Shown here: positions 1 to 7,696 of the stretch, piece by piece
Position numbering within the stretch: the first letter of the stretch is position 1
How the letters are laid out: each line of letters begins with the position of its first letter
Assembly (NCBI RefSeq): GCF_014773485.1
Contig: NZ_JACXBP010000006.1
Span: 248,001 to 312,000, forward strand
DNA length: 64,000 nt
Direction of reading: 5' to 3'
DNA from: Erwinia aphidicola
GTDB lineage: Bacteria > Pseudomonadota > Gammaproteobacteria > Enterobacterales > Enterobacteriaceae
Translations under genes and position numbers: made by a program
Notes under the pieces: generated by a model
Databases searched by the model: none
Told to the model about the DNA's origin: nothing
Seen by the model: the letters and a program-made list of their open reading frames with translations, nothing else

Positions 1-53
1 ACACAGGCAGCCAGCAGCATGGATTGAAACAGGCGCATCATCGCGTCAGTCAT
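1..53 (-). CDS. Start of a sensor kinase gene (BvgS/EvgS-like partner), cut by window edge
   Basis: An ATG at 53 reads leftward off the window as M-T-D-A-M-M-R-L-F-Q-S-M-L-L-A-A-C, which looks like the start of a signal peptide or first membrane segment. It overlaps the stop of the response regulator gene by 8 nt, so the two are probably translationally coupled. Regulators of the BvgA/EvgA type are normally paired with a large hybrid sensor kinase that has periplasmic solute-binding domains, so that is the expected product. Only 17 codons are visible, so the identity is inferred from context alone. Confidence 0.5.
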   Translation of the reverse strand, partial: MTDAMMRLFQSMLLAAC

Positions 54-663
54 TGATCAGGGCATTGTTGCGGGCAAAATCAATCAGCTCGATCAGCGTG
101 CTGGCATTAAGTTTGATTTTAAGACGATGTTTATACGTGCTGATGGTCTTTTCACTCAGCAGCAGCTGCTCGGCAATCTGCTTATTGCCAAAGCCCCGCC
201 CTATCAACATCAGTACGCTAAGTTCGCGATCAGAAAGTTGCTTAAGCGGATCCACATCGGCCGCGGCTCCGTAGTTATGGCTGCTCTGGGGAAAATAGCT
301 AATGCCGCGCATGACCAGCTTGATAGCGTCCGTCAATTCAGCAAGATCGTCAGTTTTAGTGACAAAACCATCTGCGCCGGTCTGCTGGCAGCGCTGGGCA
401 AAGTGCGCTGTCGCCTGCGAAGTCAGCACCAGGATCTTCAGCGGGATGGCCATCGAACGTAAGCGCTCAATCACCTGGAAACCGTCAATCTTAGGCAACC
501 CGATATCCAGTAGGACTAAATCTGGCTCCAGCTCACGTACTTTTGCCAACGCATCGACGCCGTTATCCGTTTCAGCGACCACTTCCAGACCATGCTTTTC
601 CAGCAGCATTTTTACCGCAAAGCGGATGACAGGATGATCGTCAACAATGATCACTTTTTTCAT
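46..663 (-). CDS. BvgA/EvgA-type LuxR-family response regulator
   Basis: The protein is 205 aa. An N-terminal receiver domain (about 1-120) has the acidic pocket D8/D9, the phosphoacceptor Asp53 in LLDIGLP and the conserved Lys in VTKTDD. A C-terminal LuxR/NarL-type helix-turn-helix (about 140-200) carries LSDRELSVLMLIGRG and NKQIAEQLLLSEKTISTYK. The C-terminal TLIELIDFARNN resembles the end of EvgA. It should bind DNA after phosphorylation by the sensor encoded by the overlapping downstream gene. Family members control acid resistance, efflux, virulence or fimbriae; the regulon here cannot be read from the sequence. FimZ-like is an alternative name within the same family. Confidence 0.85.
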   Translation of the reverse strand: MKKVIIVDDHPVIRFAVKMLLEKHGLEVVAETDNGVDALAKVRELEPDLVLLDIGLPKIDGFQVIERLRSMAIPLKILVLTSQATAHFAQRCQQTGADGFVTKTDDLAELTDAIKLVMRGISYFPQSSHNYGAAADVDPLKQLSDRELSVLMLIGRGFGNKQIAEQLLLSEKTISTYKHRLKIKLNASTLIELIDFARNNALIND

Positions 664-1018
664 AAGAATTCAGTTTCCTGGATAAGCAAACTCTCCCCAT
701 AAGGGGTGAAGAAGGGCGCTACCATAGCTGGTTAATACAGATTTAACTGTAGGATATTACTTATCCTTTTGGCTATAAAAAAGTTAATTTCCCGAAAAAA
801 AACCTTAGTTATTAGATGGTTTTTGAAAATTCCCGGTGAAAAATGACCTTGTTAAGCTGTTAAACCAATGGCGGCAAAAATAGTAAAGCCATTGCCGGAT
901 CTATTTAATCGGACTTAACTCAAATAATTCAGTTCGCTAGTGAAAAATACCCTCTATATATAATTAAAGGCAGAACCAGACGACCCTGGTGTTGGTTGCT
1001 CAATTCGCGCCCCCGCCA
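664..1018. other. Gene-free interval, upstream of the response regulator
   Basis: No plausible ORF is present. The leftward regulator gene must start its transcript here. TACAG and CTGTA form a small inverted repeat with a 6-nt spacer at 736-751, which could be a regulator site but is short. The rest is AT-rich. I see no clear terminator for the leftward gene that ends at 1019. Confidence 0.4.
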
Positions 1019-2284
1019 TCAAACCTTGCGAACGCTGAGCTCGCCACGCTGATACCGCTGCACTAAGAAAAAGGGTAGCGAAATCGACCAATCCCCCCCC
1101 TGGACACCGGCGTGATAGCGATACTGCTGGCCGCCCATCATCAGCTCCACCGCCTGCTGTGCCCCGTCCGCCAGCGTGCTGCTCCCGGCCGCGCAGGAAT
1201 AACCGACATTGCTGCCGACGTGAAAGGCATCGGTCTGCCAGCGGATGGGACCATGCGCCGGCCACGGCTGCGCGTGATGGAAATTAAATAGCTCGTCGTG
1301 ATTAAGGATGCTTTCACGCACCGTCGGCCACAGCACCGCCTTCAGGAAGTACTGATCGGTGAAGCGCTCGGCGCCCTGGTAGCTGGCGATAAAGTTCTGG
1401 ATCAGCGGTTCCACTCGCGGGAATACCCCGTTCACCCCGCCCCACATTCCGGCCAGCAGCAGCTCGGTATGGGTGAAGTAGTCGCGCATATGGTGGAAAT
1501 GATACGGCGAGGCGAGCCACGCTTGCACGGCGGCGCTTTCGCGCTCCGATACCAGCGAGTCGGCATCGCGCACGATAAAGCGCTCCACCAGCGGATCGTC
1601 CATCACCAGGAAACGCCACAGCGTAGGGAAGATATCTTTATCACCGGACATATCGCGCAGCTGAGCTCCCGCATCCCTCAGACGCTGCCAGACGTGCTCA
1701 GGCACGCTGTCATCCAGATAGACGCGGCATCTCCAGTGCGGATAGAGTTCGGCTGCCGCTTTAATGTTTTCAACCAGCGTTTCACAGTAGCGCGGCTGGG
1801 CACCGTATAAACTGAAAGCGATAATATTCTTGTCACGTGCCTGAGGATTGAAGGGTTTTATCGGCCCGAGCGGCCAGCGCTGCCCGTGACGAAACTTATC
1901 ATCCGCGGCCCGGAGCGAACGATGGCCGTAGCGCTGCAGCTCCTCTGTTTTACCCAGCCAGCCGCACACTTCAGCCAGCCCGTCGAGCCAGGTTTCAGAA
2001 GCCTGCTGCCGAAACGGCGATGCCTCAATGCGCTGATAGGTTTTATACGCCTGGCTGTAATTGCCTTCGCGCATCAGCGCCAGCGCGTAGTCGCTCAACA
2101 CCGACATATTGCCCGGCATCATCCTCAGCACTTGCTCGCAGCACTGGCGTGCCCGTGGGTAATCCAGCTGCGCCATGGCCTGGCGGAACTGCGCGGCGAG
2201 CTGCTGGCATTTTTGCACCATAGCAGCAGAGGGAACAACGGGCTTGCGCCCTGATGATTGGATACGCGGCGGCATAATTTTCAC
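1019..2284 (-). CDS. TPR-repeat protein with glycosyltransferase-like C-terminal domain
   Basis: The protein is about 421 aa from a GTG at 2284; an ATG three codons in (2275) is equally possible because no strong ribosome site marks either. Residues about 20-125 form tetratricopeptide-like helices (LDYPRARQCCEQVL, ALMREGNYSQAYKTYQ). The remainder reads as a GT-A-like fold: NIIAFSLYG, a donor region CRVYLDDSVPE, and an Asp-x-Asp motif at D240-A-D242 (FIVRDADS), followed by GMWGGVNGVFP and FTDQYFLKAVLWP. There is no signal peptide, so it is probably cytoplasmic. The substrate is unknown; modification of a surface polysaccharide or protein is a guess. The gene stands alone between opposing or unrelated neighbours. 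Confidence 0.6.
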   Translation of the reverse strand: MKIMPPRIQSSGRKPVVPSAAMVQKCQQLAAQFRQAMAQLDYPRARQCCEQVLRMMPGNMSVLSDYALALMREGNYSQAYKTYQRIEASPFRQQASETWLDGLAEVCGWLGKTEELQRYGHRSLRAADDKFRHGQRWPLGPIKPFNPQARDKNIIAFSLYGAQPRYCETLVENIKAAAELYPHWRCRVYLDDSVPEHVWQRLRDAGAQLRDMSGDKDIFPTLWRFLVMDDPLVERFIVRDADSLVSERESAAVQAWLASPYHFHHMRDYFTHTELLLAGMWGGVNGVFPRVEPLIQNFIASYQGAERFTDQYFLKAVLWPTVRESILNHDELFNFHHAQPWPAHGPIRWQTDAFHVGSNVGYSCAAGSSTLADGAQQAVELMMGGQQYRYHAGVQGGDWSISLPFFLVQRYQRGELSVRKV

Positions 2285-2591
2285 TCATAAAGACCAGAAA
2301 TTTCCGATAGTTTAAACGCCGCTTGCCTTTTCCTTCACAAGACTGGTCTTGGAATACTTTTTGTTTACAATAATCACCGCCGCATTACCGATAGTTTCCG
2401 GACGCTGTACAGCTATCCTGTACACCCAGAGCATCAACATAACCCTATGATAATCTTCACTTAGCACTTTTTGCACAAAAATTATAAGCAGAAATATTCA
2501 CTATTTCTGTACAACGTGTCAAAAGATGTATAACTTTGCATTCAGAAATATTTGACCATAATTTGAACTTTACGACTGAGGGGCATTTAAC
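2285..2591. other. Intergenic region between the glycosyltransferase-like gene and ycgZ
   Basis: This divergent interval of about 300 bp is AT-rich toward the ycgZ side. It must hold the promoters of both genes. A TGTACA-containing inverted stretch lies near 2408-2427. No -10/-35 pair is strong enough to name. The ycgZ ribosome site is GAGGGG just upstream of 2592. Confidence 0.35.
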
Positions 2592-2837
2592 ATGCGTCAG
2601 GACAATTCCAACCCGAAGATTGAAAATGACATCAGCCGTTACTTTAATGAAGCCATCCTGCCCTCCCAGCAGGAAACTCTTGGCCAGATAGTGGTTGAGA
2701 TTTTACGCTCAGGACGTAACCTTAACCGCAAAGCCATCTGTTCAAAGCTGCTAACGCGCCTTGAACTGGCGACCGGACACGAGCAGGAACGCCACTATCA
2801 GGAACTGATTGGGCTACTGTTTGGTCGCGGGGACTGA
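2592..2837 (+). CDS. ycgZ: YcgZ-like small regulatory/connector protein
   Basis: This 81-aa soluble protein is close to E. coli YcgZ in length and pattern: ISRYFNEAILPSQQETLGQIVVEIL, GRNLNRKAICSKLL, RLELATG and HYQELIGLLF line up with the family. YcgZ, YmgA and AriR are a set of small helical proteins made under low-temperature, blue-light or RpoS control in E. coli. They feed into the Rcs pathway to alter biofilm and acid resistance (family knowledge). It is first of three related genes in the same order as in E. coli. A hairpin ending in a short T-run follows. Confidence 0.8.
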   Translation: MRQDNSNPKIENDISRYFNEAILPSQQETLGQIVVEILRSGRNLNRKAICSKLLTRLELATGHEQERHYQELIGLLFGRGD

Positions 2838-2919
2838 GTTTTAAGCAATATGTTTGCTGAATTACCACTTTTTAGTGTGCGTTACGTTACAGCTCAGTCC
2901 GACAATCTGACCGGCCCGG

Positions 2920-2943
2920 ACGCCTGACTTGAGCAGGCGTTTT
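2920..2943 (+). terminator. Hairpin after ycgZ
   Basis: ACGCCTG and CAGGCGT form a 7-bp stem with a 6-nt loop, followed by TTT. It lies about 80 nt after the ycgZ stop, so it could be a weak terminator or attenuator before ymgA. Confidence 0.5.
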
Positions 2944-3024
2944 ATGACCGGCATGCAGGTACCTGGATAACAGGTTTCTGTGGGCATCTTCGATGTCCCG
3001 CTTCACTGATTCAGAGACGTTGGT

Positions 3025-3318
3025 ATGTATAAAAACGAAGAAGAGAAATTAGCCGATATTGTGATGGGCGAGGCTGTCATGGTCCTGCTCTCAAACGATG
3101 CTGCCATCAGTAAAACTGCACTTATCAGACAGTTACAAGACATGGCCGCAGCAGAAAAAGAAGGGCTGCGTCAGCGCGCCTGTCGGCGTGCTATCGCCGA
3201 AGTCAGACAATCTCAGGCCCAGGAGCAGAACCGCCAGACGCATGAGATCCGCGACCGCGATAATGTCACCCATCTTTTTACCAGTGAAGGCCCGGCTAAC
3301 GGTGCAAAGAAACATTAA
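3025..3318 (+). CDS. ymgA: YmgA-like small protein
   Basis: This 97-aa charged helical protein resembles E. coli YmgA in its N-terminal two thirds: GEAVMVLL, ISKTALIRQLQDMAAAEKEGLRQRA. The C-terminal tail is polar and probably disordered. It sits between ycgZ and ariR, as in E. coli, which is the strongest argument for the name. In E. coli YmgA belongs to the set that stimulates Rcs signalling. No signal peptide or membrane segment is seen. Confidence 0.65.
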   Translation: MYKNEEEKLADIVMGEAVMVLLSNDAAISKTALIRQLQDMAAAEKEGLRQRACRRAIAEVRQSQAQEQNRQTHEIRDRDNVTHLFTSEGPANGAKKH

Positions 3319-3440
3319 GACTTTTCTGTGAGTTAACTACACTTGGTTAAGTTTTTTACCTGCTGACGCCCGCGAACCCAGCCGTTCTCGTCAGTGCGTT
3401 TTCATCTCGGAGAATTTCTCCTATTAAGAAGGCTACCTCT

Positions 3441-3689
3441 ATGCAGCAGCAATCAACAGAATCCGAAATCGTCGCCTGGTTTCAAGGAGGAGGAGAAAAG
3501 TACGCCCAGGAATCTCAGGCGCTCGGCGGCGTGATCAGGGATCTGATCGCTACGGGTCAACTGGTTAATAACAAGGCGATCATTCTGAAGCTGATTGAGA
3601 AGCTGGAAACCACTTCTGACGTGGTTGAGCTAGACGTTTACCGCCAGGTGCTGGAAGTGGTGGTTGGCCTGACCCCGGACGACGCGTAA
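3441..3689 (+). CDS. ariR: AriR (YmgB) biofilm and acid-resistance regulator
   Basis: The protein is 82 aa with the AriR/YmgB signature: ALGGVIRDLIATGQLVNNKAII, LKLIEKLETTSDVVELDVYRQVLEVVVGLTPDDA. E. coli AriR (88 aa) is a small dimeric helical protein that affects biofilm formation and acid resistance. YcgZ upstream is a diverged relative (shared spacing of GxxxNxKxI), so the cluster looks like old tandem duplication. A YmgC-like fourth member is not seen; a lipoprotein gene follows instead. Confidence 0.8.
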   Translation: MQQQSTESEIVAWFQGGGEKYAQESQALGGVIRDLIATGQLVNNKAIILKLIEKLETTSDVVELDVYRQVLEVVVGLTPDDA

Positions 3690-3794
3690 CTCTCAGGGTT
3701 AACAGGGCCGTTTTTATTCAGGCGGCCTGCAAAATTTCAGTTTTCATCTACACTTACAGGTTGTTGACTTTATTCACCTATAAGGAAATTAACG

Positions 3795-4028
3795 ATGAAA
3801 CAGAACATCTTTAAAACCACTGTGATTGCCGCACTCTCCGTATTTGTGCTGGCGGGTTGTTCCTCTAACCAGACGCTCAATACCACCGATGGCAGAACCA
3901 TTGTCACCGACGGTAAGCCGCAGATTGATAATGATACCGGTCTGGTCTCTTATAAAAATGCGCAGACGGGTAAAACCGAACAGATTAACCGCGATCAGGT
4001 TAAGAACATGAGTGAACTGGATAACTAA
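3795..4028 (+). CDS. YgdI/YgdR-type small lipoprotein
   Basis: The protein is 77 aa. A signal peptide ends in the lipobox V-L-A-G-C with Cys22 as the lipidated residue, followed by SSN and a single small beta domain (TTDGRTIVTDGKPQIDNDTGLVSYKNAQTGK) typical of the YgdI/YgdR family. It should be anchored in the outer or inner membrane facing the periplasm. The family has no assigned function. It has its own ribosome site (AAGGAAATTAACG) and a strong terminator directly after. Confidence 0.85.
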   Translation: MKQNIFKTTVIAALSVFVLAGCSSNQTLNTTDGRTIVTDGKPQIDNDTGLVSYKNAQTGKTEQINRDQVKNMSELDN

Positions 4029-4036
4029 CTCGCTTA

Positions 4037-4058
4037 AAGCCCCGCCAGGGGCTTTTTT
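4037..4058 (+). terminator. Rho-independent terminator of the YgdR-like gene
   Basis: AAGCCCC and GGGGCTT pair across a 4-nt loop (GCCA) and run into six T residues. It separates the lipoprotein gene from dcuS. Confidence 0.85.
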
Positions 4059-4155
4059 GATCCCCTCAGGGCACTTACCGCCCCCTTGCTCTCCCCACCC
4101 CTGCCCTTTACATTACTGGCTGCGCTTTGCAAAACTCTGCTGAAGAGGATGTCTG

Positions 4156-4209
4156 ATGTCTCGCTACCCACTCGCGCTGTGCGCCCTGCTCTTTTCGGAG
4201 TGCCCATGA
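4156..4209 (+). CDS. Possible 17-codon upstream ORF overlapping the dcuS start
   Basis: ATG at 4156 has an AGAGGA ribosome site 7 nt upstream and encodes M-S-R-Y-P-L-A-L-C-A-L-L-F-S-E-C-P. Its TGA overlaps the dcuS ATG (ATGA). This arrangement would couple dcuS translation to it. There is no homology evidence and it may be chance. Confidence 0.25.
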   Translation: MSRYPLALCALLFSECP

Positions 4210-5843
4210 ACGCCCCACAGCCAGCGAAAGCGCTGCGCAAGCGCCCGATGAAACTCAGTACCTCCGTCAGCCTGATGGTCAGTGCGGTGATCGCCACGGT
4301 GCTGCTGATCGTCCATCTGTTCTATTTTTTTCAGATCAGTGACGTAACGCGCGATGCGGTGAAAGATAAAGCGCTGGCGGTAGCGCGCACGCTGGCGGAT
4401 TCGCCCGATATCCGGCTTGGGCTGACACAGTCGCCAGACAGCGACATTATCCAGCCGCTGGCCATGGCGGCGCAGCGCAGCAATGACCTGCTGTTTGTGG
4501 TGGTGACCAATATGGACGGCGTGCGCTTCTCGCATCCGAAGAAAGAGCTGATCGGTCAGCATTTTATCGGCAACGACCTCATCCCTGCCCTGTCCGGCCG
4601 CGAGAACATCGCCATTAACCACGGCAAGCTGGCGGAAGCGCTGCGCGTCTTTACGCCGGTGTATGACAGCCAGCATAAGCAGATTGGCGTGGTGGCGATA
4701 GGCATCTCGCTGAGCGAAGTGGTACAGCAGGTGAATAAGAGCCGCTGGAATATCCTGTGGACCGCCCTGTTCGGTATGCTGGCCGGTGCGCTGGGCACCT
4801 TCCTGCTGGTGCGGGCGGCCAAGAGCATTCTGTTCGGGCTGGAGCCTTATGAAATCTCCACCCTGTTTGAGCAGCGTCAGTCGATGCTGCAGTCAATGAA
4901 AGAGGGGGTGATTGCCATTGACGATGGCTCGCAGGTGACGTTGATCAACCACGCGGCGCATCTGCTGTTTCGCGAGACCGGCGCGCAGGCCGCAGAGCGC
5001 GATATCAGTGCGGTGGTGGCCGACTCCGGCCCGCTGATCGCCAACCTGCATGAGGTACTGCAAACCGGCAGGCCGAAGCGCGATGCCGAGATTGATTTCA
5101 AGGGTCACCCGCTGCTGTGCAACACCATGCCGGTACGCAGCAATGGCGCCATTATTGGGGCGATCTGCACCTTCAGGGACAAAACCGAGGTCAGCCAGCT
5201 GATGCAGCGCATGGACGGCCTGGTCAACTATGTCGATGCCCTGCGCGAGCGCTCGCACGAATTTATGAATAAGCTGCACGTGATCCTCGGCCTGCTGCAC
5301 TTAAAAAGTTATGGCAAGATGGAGGATTATATTCTGAAAACCGCCAATAATTACCAGACGGAAATCGGCTCCCTGCTGGGGAAAATTAAGTCTCCGGTGA
5401 TTGCCGGATTCCTGTTAAGCAAGATGGGCCGCGCCTCCGATACCGGCAACCAGCTGATTATCAGCGATGAGAGCCTGCTGGCCGACAGCGGCAATGAACA
5501 GCAGGTGGCGGCCCTGATCACCGTACTCGGCAACCTGATTGAGAACGCGCTGGATGCGGCGGGCGATCAGGGCGAAGGCGAAATCAGCGTGCTGCTGCAC
5601 AGCCAGAACGGCTGGCTGACCTGCGTGGTCAGCGACGACGGCCCGGGCATTGCAGAGGAGCAGCTGGAGGCGATTTTCGCGCGCGGCGTGTCGACAAAAG
5701 GTGAACAGCGCGGCGTCGGGCTGTTCCTTGCCCGGCAACAAACCGAGAGCCTTGGCGGCAAAATTATTGTAGAGTCCGAACCTGGCGTTTATACGCAATT
5801 TTTTGTACAACTGCCCTGGGATATAGAGAGTAAAAGCGCATGA
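4206..5843 (+). CDS. dcuS: DcuS fumarate/C4-dicarboxylate sensor kinase
   Basis: The start is taken at ATG 4206 (GGAG ribosome site at 4197-4200), giving 545 aa against 543 in E. coli; a longer in-frame extension to 4086 has no support. It is a membrane sensor of the CitA/DcuS family: TM1 about 20-42, periplasmic PAS domain, TM2 about 180-200, cytoplasmic PAS, then a kinase with RERSHEFMNKLHVILGLLHL (phospho-His) and GLGLF/DDGPGI-type ATP-binding boxes. The fumarate-binding residues known from E. coli (R107, H110, R147, F149) are all present at the same numbers. It overlaps dcuR by 4 nt. Target genes of DcuSR are dicarboxylate transport, fumarate reductase and fumarase, all found just downstream here. 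Confidence 0.95.
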   Translation: MNAPQPAKALRKRPMKLSTSVSLMVSAVIATVLLIVHLFYFFQISDVTRDAVKDKALAVARTLADSPDIRLGLTQSPDSDIIQPLAMAAQRSNDLLFVVVTNMDGVRFSHPKKELIGQHFIGNDLIPALSGRENIAINHGKLAEALRVFTPVYDSQHKQIGVVAIGISLSEVVQQVNKSRWNILWTALFGMLAGALGTFLLVRAAKSILFGLEPYEISTLFEQRQSMLQSMKEGVIAIDDGSQVTLINHAAHLLFRETGAQAAERDISAVVADSGPLIANLHEVLQTGRPKRDAEIDFKGHPLLCNTMPVRSNGAIIGAICTFRDKTEVSQLMQRMDGLVNYVDALRERSHEFMNKLHVILGLLHLKSYGKMEDYILKTANNYQTEIGSLLGKIKSPVIAGFLLSKMGRASDTGNQLIISDESLLADSGNEQQVAALITVLGNLIENALDAAGDQGEGEISVLLHSQNGWLTCVVSDDGPGIAEEQLEAIFARGVSTKGEQRGVGLFLARQQTESLGGKIIVESEPGVYTQFFVQLPWDIESKSA

Positions 5844-6559
5844 TCAATGTTTTAGTCGTCGATGATGATGCGATGGTGGCAGAGCTGAACCGCTGCTATG
5901 TCGCACAATTACCCGGTTTTCACTGCTGTGATGTGGCCTCAACCCTGCAACAGGCGCGGGACCGGGTGCTGGATCCGGAATTCGCCATCGATCTGATTTT
6001 GCTGGATGTGTATATGCAGCAGGATAACGGGCTGGACCTGCTGCCGGTACTGCGTGAAGCGGGCCGCGCCATCGATGTGATTGTTATCTCCTCCGCCGCC
6101 GATGCCGCCACCATCAAGCAGTCGCTGCACTACGGCGTGGTTGATTATCTGATTAAGCCTTTCCAGTTTGCCCGTTTCGAAGAGGCGCTGACCGGCTGGA
6201 AGCAGAAAAAGACGCTGATGGATAACCATCAGTTCTACGAGCAGGCCGACGTTGATCAGTTGATCCACGGCAATCCTGCCGCCGCGGAGGATCCCAAGCG
6301 CCTGCCGAAAGGGTTAACGCCGCAGACGTTACGCACCCTGTGCCAGTGGATTGATGCGCACCCCACGGAGGAGTTTTCCACTGACGATCTGGCAGCAGCG
6401 GTGAATATTTCTCGCGTCTCCTGCCGTAAATATCTGATCTGGCTGGCGCAGGTTAATATTCTGTTTACCAGCATTCACTACGGCGCCACCGGCCGCCCGG
6501 TGTACCGCTATCGCCTGCAGGCGGAACACAGCGCGCTGCTTAAGCAGTATTGTCAGTAA
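5840..6559 (+). CDS. dcuR: DcuR response regulator
   Basis: The protein is 239 aa, the same length as E. coli DcuR. The receiver domain has D9/D10, phosphoacceptor Asp56 (LILLDVYM) and Lys in YLIKPFQ. The C-terminal CitB-type DNA-binding domain carries RLPKGLTPQTLRTLCQWI and a helix-turn-helix NISRVSCRKYLIWL. It starts inside the dcuS stop (ATGA), so the two are made together. When phosphorylated by DcuS it should activate the fumarate genes nearby. Its last 20 bp overlap the convergent apbE gene. Confidence 0.95.
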   Translation: MINVLVVDDDAMVAELNRCYVAQLPGFHCCDVASTLQQARDRVLDPEFAIDLILLDVYMQQDNGLDLLPVLREAGRAIDVIVISSAADAATIKQSLHYGVVDYLIKPFQFARFEEALTGWKQKKTLMDNHQFYEQADVDQLIHGNPAAAEDPKRLPKGLTPQTLRTLCQWIDAHPTEEFSTDDLAAAVNISRVSCRKYLIWLAQVNILFTSIHYGATGRPVYRYRLQAEHSALLKQYCQ

Positions 6560-7502
6560 GACGGTAGCGGGCGTCTGACAGCGTAAAGCGGAACTGGCGC
6601 TGCGATGAGCAGATCACCTGACGATCGCGGGTAACGAAGATGGCCTCAATGTGCGGATAGTCGCCAAGGTAGGCGAGGCCTTTTTCGACGCCCATGCCGT
6701 ACATCAGGGTGGTCCAGATATCACCGTCAATCGAGTTTTCAGAAACAATCGTGACGCTCAGCAGCTCGTTATCCAGCGGGTAGCCGCTCTGCGGGTCGAG
6801 AATGTGATGGTATAAGCGCCCGTCGAGCTCGAAGTAGCGCTCGTAGATCCCCGATGTCACCACCGATTTTCCCGTGACGTTTATCACACCGATCAGCTCA
6901 TCATCGCGGCCAAACGGCTGTTTCAGACCAATGCCCCACGCCTGCCCGCCACTGTCACCCAGCGTCTGCACATTGCCGCCGAGATTAATCAGCGCGTGCG
7001 CCACCTGCTGCTGGCGCAGATAGTCACGCACCACGTCGGCAATGTAGCCTTTGGCAATTGCGCCGAGGTCAATTTCCATACCGGCCTGCTGCAGAAACAC
7101 CGAACGCGCCCCGGCATCAAGGATCACCTGATGAGGATCGGTGAGCGCCAGCAGGCCACGCAGCTCGTCGGCGGGCGGTACGCTGCTGCCGCGAAAGCCA
7201 ATTTTCCAGCGTTTGACCAGCGGGCCGATGGTGCAGTTAAAGCAGCTGCCCGGCAGAACGCTGACCGCTCTGGCGCGGGCAATGAGGTCAAACACCGGCT
7301 GGCTGACCACCACCGCATGCTGACCGGCGGCGTGGTTAATCGCCATCACTTCCGACGCATTGCGGTTAACGGTTAAGCTGTTTTCCTGCTGCTTAATCAG
7401 CCGAAAGACGTTGCGCGCCAGGGTGTCATCGTGGTCGAACAGCTTGAGCAGGATGGGCGAGCCCATCATCACGGCGGAATAGGTGTAAGAACCTGCAGGC
7501 AT
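6540..7502 (-). CDS. apbE: ApbE-family FAD:protein FMN transferase
   Basis: The start is ATG 7502, which follows a strong AGGAGG site; an in-frame ATG at 7535 lacks one. The product is 320 aa. It has the ApbE core: an N-terminal AVMMGSPILL, the central IDLGAIAKGYIADVV and INLGGNVQTLG flavin/metal motifs, and the metal-binding region DGDIWTTLMYGMG. The enzyme attaches FMN from FAD by a phosphoester bond to Thr/Ser of a target motif. It has no lipobox or signal peptide, so it should act in the cytoplasm. The gene lies directly downstream of a reductase with such a target motif, which is its obvious substrate. A BIME repeat array fills the gap between the two genes. Confidence 0.88.
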   Translation of the reverse strand: MPAGSYTYSAVMMGSPILLKLFDHDDTLARNVFRLIKQQENSLTVNRNASEVMAINHAAGQHAVVVSQPVFDLIARARAVSVLPGSCFNCTIGPLVKRWKIGFRGSSVPPADELRGLLALTDPHQVILDAGARSVFLQQAGMEIDLGAIAKGYIADVVRDYLRQQQVAHALINLGGNVQTLGDSGGQAWGIGLKQPFGRDDELIGVINVTGKSVVTSGIYERYFELDGRLYHHILDPQSGYPLDNELLSVTIVSENSIDGDIWTTLMYGMGVEKGLAYLGDYPHIEAIFVTRDRQVICSSQRQFRFTLSDARYRLTDNTA

Positions 7503-7523
7503 AGTGCCATCCTCCTGGCAAAA

Positions 7524-7689
7524 CGGGCGAGGCATGCCTCGCCCCTACGGATTGTTGCGCGTTAAACCGCAGGGGTCGGGCATGCCTCGCCCCTACGGAT
7601 GGTTGCGCGTTGAACCGTAGGGATCGGACATGCCTCGCCCCTACGGATGGTTGCGCGTTGAACCGTAGGGGTCGGGCATGCCCGACCCG
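7524..7689. repeat. BIME/REP-like tandem array, 48-bp unit, about 3.4 copies
   Basis: Units start at 7524, 7572, 7620 and 7668 (the last partial). Each has a palindrome centred on GGCATGCC with arms GGGCGA/TCGCCC or GGGTCGGGC, framed by GTAG on one side and CTAC on the other, then a spacer CGGATGGTTGCGCGTTGAAC. The array sits between the fumarate reductase stop and the apbE start, inside what should be one transcript. It may stabilise the upstream mRNA or reduce read-through to apbE. Confidence 0.85.
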
Positions 7690-7696
7690 CCGTTGA

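Noticed and set aside
4086..4205. N-terminal extension of DcuS
   Set aside because: The extension lacks a ribosome site and DcuS from 4206 matches E. coli length and residue numbering exactly.
7524..7689. CRISPR-like look of the 48-bp tandem repeat
   Set aside because: The spacers are identical between units rather than unique, the repeats are palindromic BIME units, and no cas gene is nearby.
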